DNA of 64,000 nt from Hansschlegelia quercus (lineage in GTDB: Bacteria > Pseudomonadota > Alphaproteobacteria > Rhizobiales > Methylopilaceae). A program made the translations under genes and the position numbers. The stretch lies in assembly GCF_004310425.1 (NCBI RefSeq), contig NZ_SIUB01000003.1:1-64000 (forward strand). Reading direction: 5' to 3'. Of this stretch, positions 62,433-64,000 are shown piece by piece; the first letter of the stretch is position 1, and the number at the start of each line of letters is the position of its first letter. The notes under the pieces were generated by a model. That model was given only the letters and a program-made list of their open reading frames with translations, did not search any database and was not told where the DNA came from.

Positions 62433-63129
62433 TCAGCGGACCTAGCGAATAGGGCGTGTTCCCCTCAACCCGGTAGCGCGCCAATGCGGCGACGGTCCCG
62501 ATCCTCAAGCCATGTCTGCGTGCGAAGGCCACGAGTTCGGGCGTGCGCGCCATATGGCCGTCGGCGCTCATAATCTCGCAGATCACGCCCGCTGGGCTCA
62601 GGCCCGCGAGGCGCGCGACGTCGACGGCCGCCTCCGTATGGCCCGGACGCTCGAGCAGGCCGCCCTCGCGAGCACGCAGCGGAAAGACGTGGCCCGGGCT
62701 GACAAGGTCGGCTCCTCCCATAGCGGGATCGATCACGGTCGCGATCGTGTGCGCGCGATCGAATGCCGAGATACCGGTCGTCACCCCCTCTTTCGCCTCC
62801 ACCGAGACGGTGAAGCCCGTTCCGCGCGGACACCCGTTATGCTCGACCATCGGCCTGAGACCCAGTTCCTCAACGCGCCGCGGGGTCAAGACGAGACAGA
62901 TCAGGCCGCGCGCGTGTGTGGCCATGAAATTGATGACCGCAGGGGTAGCGAACTCGGCTGCGACGACGAGGTCGCCCTCGTTCTCGCGATCTTCGTCATC
63001 GATCAACACCACCATCTCGCCTCGGGCGACGGCGGCCACGATCTGGTCGGCGGAAGAGAAGAAGGACGCGAGCGCGTTGGCGCAGTCCAGCGTCGGCGCC
63101 GATACCGGCCTATGCAGCGGAGCGTTCAA
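62425..63129 (-). CDS. ribB: 3,4-dihydroxy-2-butanone 4-phosphate synthase
   Basis: 234 residues. The acidic metal/catalytic motif is [10 protein letters not shown] (about 43-52); [20 protein letters not shown] and [20 protein letters not shown] follow, all RibB landmarks. The only start upstream of the conserved domain is a TTG at 63129, overlapping the FMN reductase stop (TTGA). It supplies the four-carbon unit of riboflavin. Found in a reductase-ribB-ribA operon rather than with the ribDEH genes. Confidence 0.92.
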   Translation of the reverse strand: MNAPLHRPVSAPTLDCANALASFFSSADQIVAAVARGEMVVLIDDEDRENEGDLVVAAEFATPAVINFMATHARGLICLVLTPRRVEELGLRPMVEHNGCPRGTGFTVSVEAKEGVTTGISAFDRAHTIATVIDPAMGGADLVSPGHVFPLRAREGGLLERPGHTEAAVDVARLAGLSPAGVICEIMSADGHMARTPELVAFARRHGLRIGTVAALARYRVEGNTPYSLGPLSA

Positions 63130-63668
63130 GCTGCCTCCAGCGTGCGTGAGACAGCCTGGTCGAAATGGCTGATCGCCTGGTGAAGCATCTCCCGATGTTT
63201 GATGTCCGTGATGAACTCGGGACCGGCAGGATCTAGCGCGCTCTCGATCATGAAGTGCCCCTGAACCGAGTGGCGTGCGCCGAGCGCATGAAGGATCGGC
63301 CGCAGCGCGTAGTCGAGCATCAAAACGTGGGCCATGGTCCCGCCGGTCGCCAGCGGAAGGATCGCTTTGCCCGTCAGCGCGAATTGCGGCAGCAGATCGA
63401 TAAATGTCTTCAGCAGGCCGGAGAAAGAGGCCTTGTACGTCGGCGTGACGAAAACGACGCCGTCAGCGAGCTCCACCAGTTCGATCGCTTCCCCAATTGC
63501 CGGATCGGACGCCTGGGCTGACAGCAGAGGCCCGGCCGGCAAATCGCGCACTCGGAGGTGCTTCGTCCGCATGCCGCGCTCCGCCAGCCGCTCGCTGACA
63601 TATTGAGCGAGCTTCGCGGTCTTCGAATTTTCGGAGGGGCTCCCGGACACGACGAGAATGAACGGCAT
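63126..63668 (-). CDS. NADPH-dependent FMN reductase (SsuE family)
   Basis: 180 residues of flavodoxin-like fold. [22 protein letters not shown] opens the phosphate loop; [34 protein letters not shown] is the SsuE/MsuE flavin site. It supplies FMNH2 to two-component monooxygenases such as the one at 59956-61272. First gene of the operon with ribB and ribA, so flavin synthesis and reduction are coordinated. Confidence 0.92.
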   Translation of the reverse strand: MPFILVVSGSPSENSKTAKLAQYVSERLAERGMRTKHLRVRDLPAGPLLSAQASDPAIGEAIELVELADGVVFVTPTYKASFSGLLKTFIDLLPQFALTGKAILPLATGGTMAHVLMLDYALRPILHALGARHSVQGHFMIESALDPAGPEFITDIKHREMLHQAISHFDQAVSRTLEAA

Positions 63669-63838
63669 CGGATATCCTTGCTCGAAGCAGTCTCAGGCTG
63701 TTCACCGGCCTTCAGCTTATATCCCGGAGCCTAGAGATCGCGCGGCCGTCGCGCTTGCCGGGCTACGCACAAGCCTTTGATCATGTGCGCAGCCCGGAGA
63801 CCCTCGATGTGGGCGCCGACCAGGAACGGCGCGGCGGG

Positions 63839-64000
63839 TTAGGTCGTCTGCGCGTCCTCAAGAGTGAAGCCGATCTTCAGCGTGACCTGGAAATGCGCCA
63901 CCCTGCCCTCCTCGACGTGGCCGCGGGTCTCCACGACCTCGAACCAACCGATGTTTCGCACGGTTTTCGCGGCGTCCGTGACGGCGGTCTTGATGGCGTC
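63839..64000 (-). CDS. Dodecin family flavin-binding protein (5' end outside window)
   Basis: The last 53 residues and stop are present. DAIKTAVTDAAKTVRNIGWF, with EVVETRGHVEEGRVAHFQVT after it, is dodecin, including the tryptophan that stacks on flavin. Dodecins form dodecamers that store riboflavin or FMN. The beginning is cut by the window edge. It fits the adjacent flavin synthesis and reductase genes. Confidence 0.9.
   Translation of the reverse strand, partial: DAIKTAVTDAAKTVRNIGWFEVVETRGHVEEGRVAHFQVTLKIGFTLEDAQTT

Overview
The window is GC-rich, gene-dense bacterial DNA. It looks like a chromosomal region of an alphaproteobacterium, probably of the order Hyphomicrobiales. The reasons are the families present (Co-type nitrile hydratase with CbtAB, FecIR with a FhuB-type fused permease, a urea-carboxylase-related ABC transporter, dodecin) and a GAAC-N7-GAAC SOS box of the alphaproteobacterial LexA type. 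I cannot name a genus. Several relics (frameshifted Hsp70, IS-truncated lrgB, an alcohol dehydrogenase fragment, a dispersed intergenic repeat) mark it as accessory-rich.

Layout. 1-360: frameshifted Hsp70 tail. 620-6572: a small catabolic block (3-hydroxyisobutyrate-dehydrogenase-like enzyme, 2Fe-2S reductase, MOSC, RidA, MFS carrier) facing an XRE-cupin regulator and an HCCA-isomerase-like protein. 6778-7197: Ohr. 7194-15321: a nitrile/amide locus. On the minus strand lie nitrile hydratase beta and alpha, its activator, DUF1097, CbtB, CbtA, an unknown protein and a degenerate histidine phosphatase. On the plus strand lie AmiC, AmiR (ANTAR) and an acetamidase/formamidase. The two arms share an intergenic region holding two oppositely directed leader RNAs, each with paired hexaloop hairpins and a terminator. 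15432-17050: lrgA and an lrgB cut by an IS remnant. 17129-20755: two regulator/oxidoreductase pairs (TetR with SDR, XRE with epimerase-like SDR). 21173-23376: a solute-binding protein with a dicarboxylate/amino-acid symporter.

23939-30417: a metallophosphoesterase, then a five-gene unit: papain-like protease, chagasin-like protease inhibitor, HTH protein, AAA ATPase and subtilase. The last two have the architecture of the IetAS plasmid-interference/antiphage pair. An SOS box sits on the promoter of this unit. It is the best candidate in the window for an undescribed system.

30595-37444: siderophore uptake (FhuB, FhuD, TonB receptor, FecR, FecI) with no ATPase gene. 37905-39116: CynX-type MFS. 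39226-49247: Zn/Cd/Pb resistance (P-type ATPase with divergent MerR, then a CzcCBA efflux system whose adaptor carries a long His/Asp-rich insert). 49160-51791: tautomerase, VOC dioxygenase and DoxX with a divergent LysR. 53131-64000: a nitrogen/flavin block with an ABM monooxygenase, an isochorismatase-family hydrolase, two paralogous divergent AraC regulators, a urea-carboxylase-type ABC transporter whose ATPase reads straight into an NtaA/DszA-type flavin monooxygenase, and, convergently, RibA, RibB, an SsuE-type FMN reductase and dodecin.

How they work together: the nitrile locus links enzyme, metal supply and amide sensing. The terminal block links a reduced-flavin-dependent oxygenase to flavin synthesis, reduction and storage. 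The metal block couples inner-membrane export to trans-envelope efflux. All functions are read from sequence and family knowledge; no database search was run.
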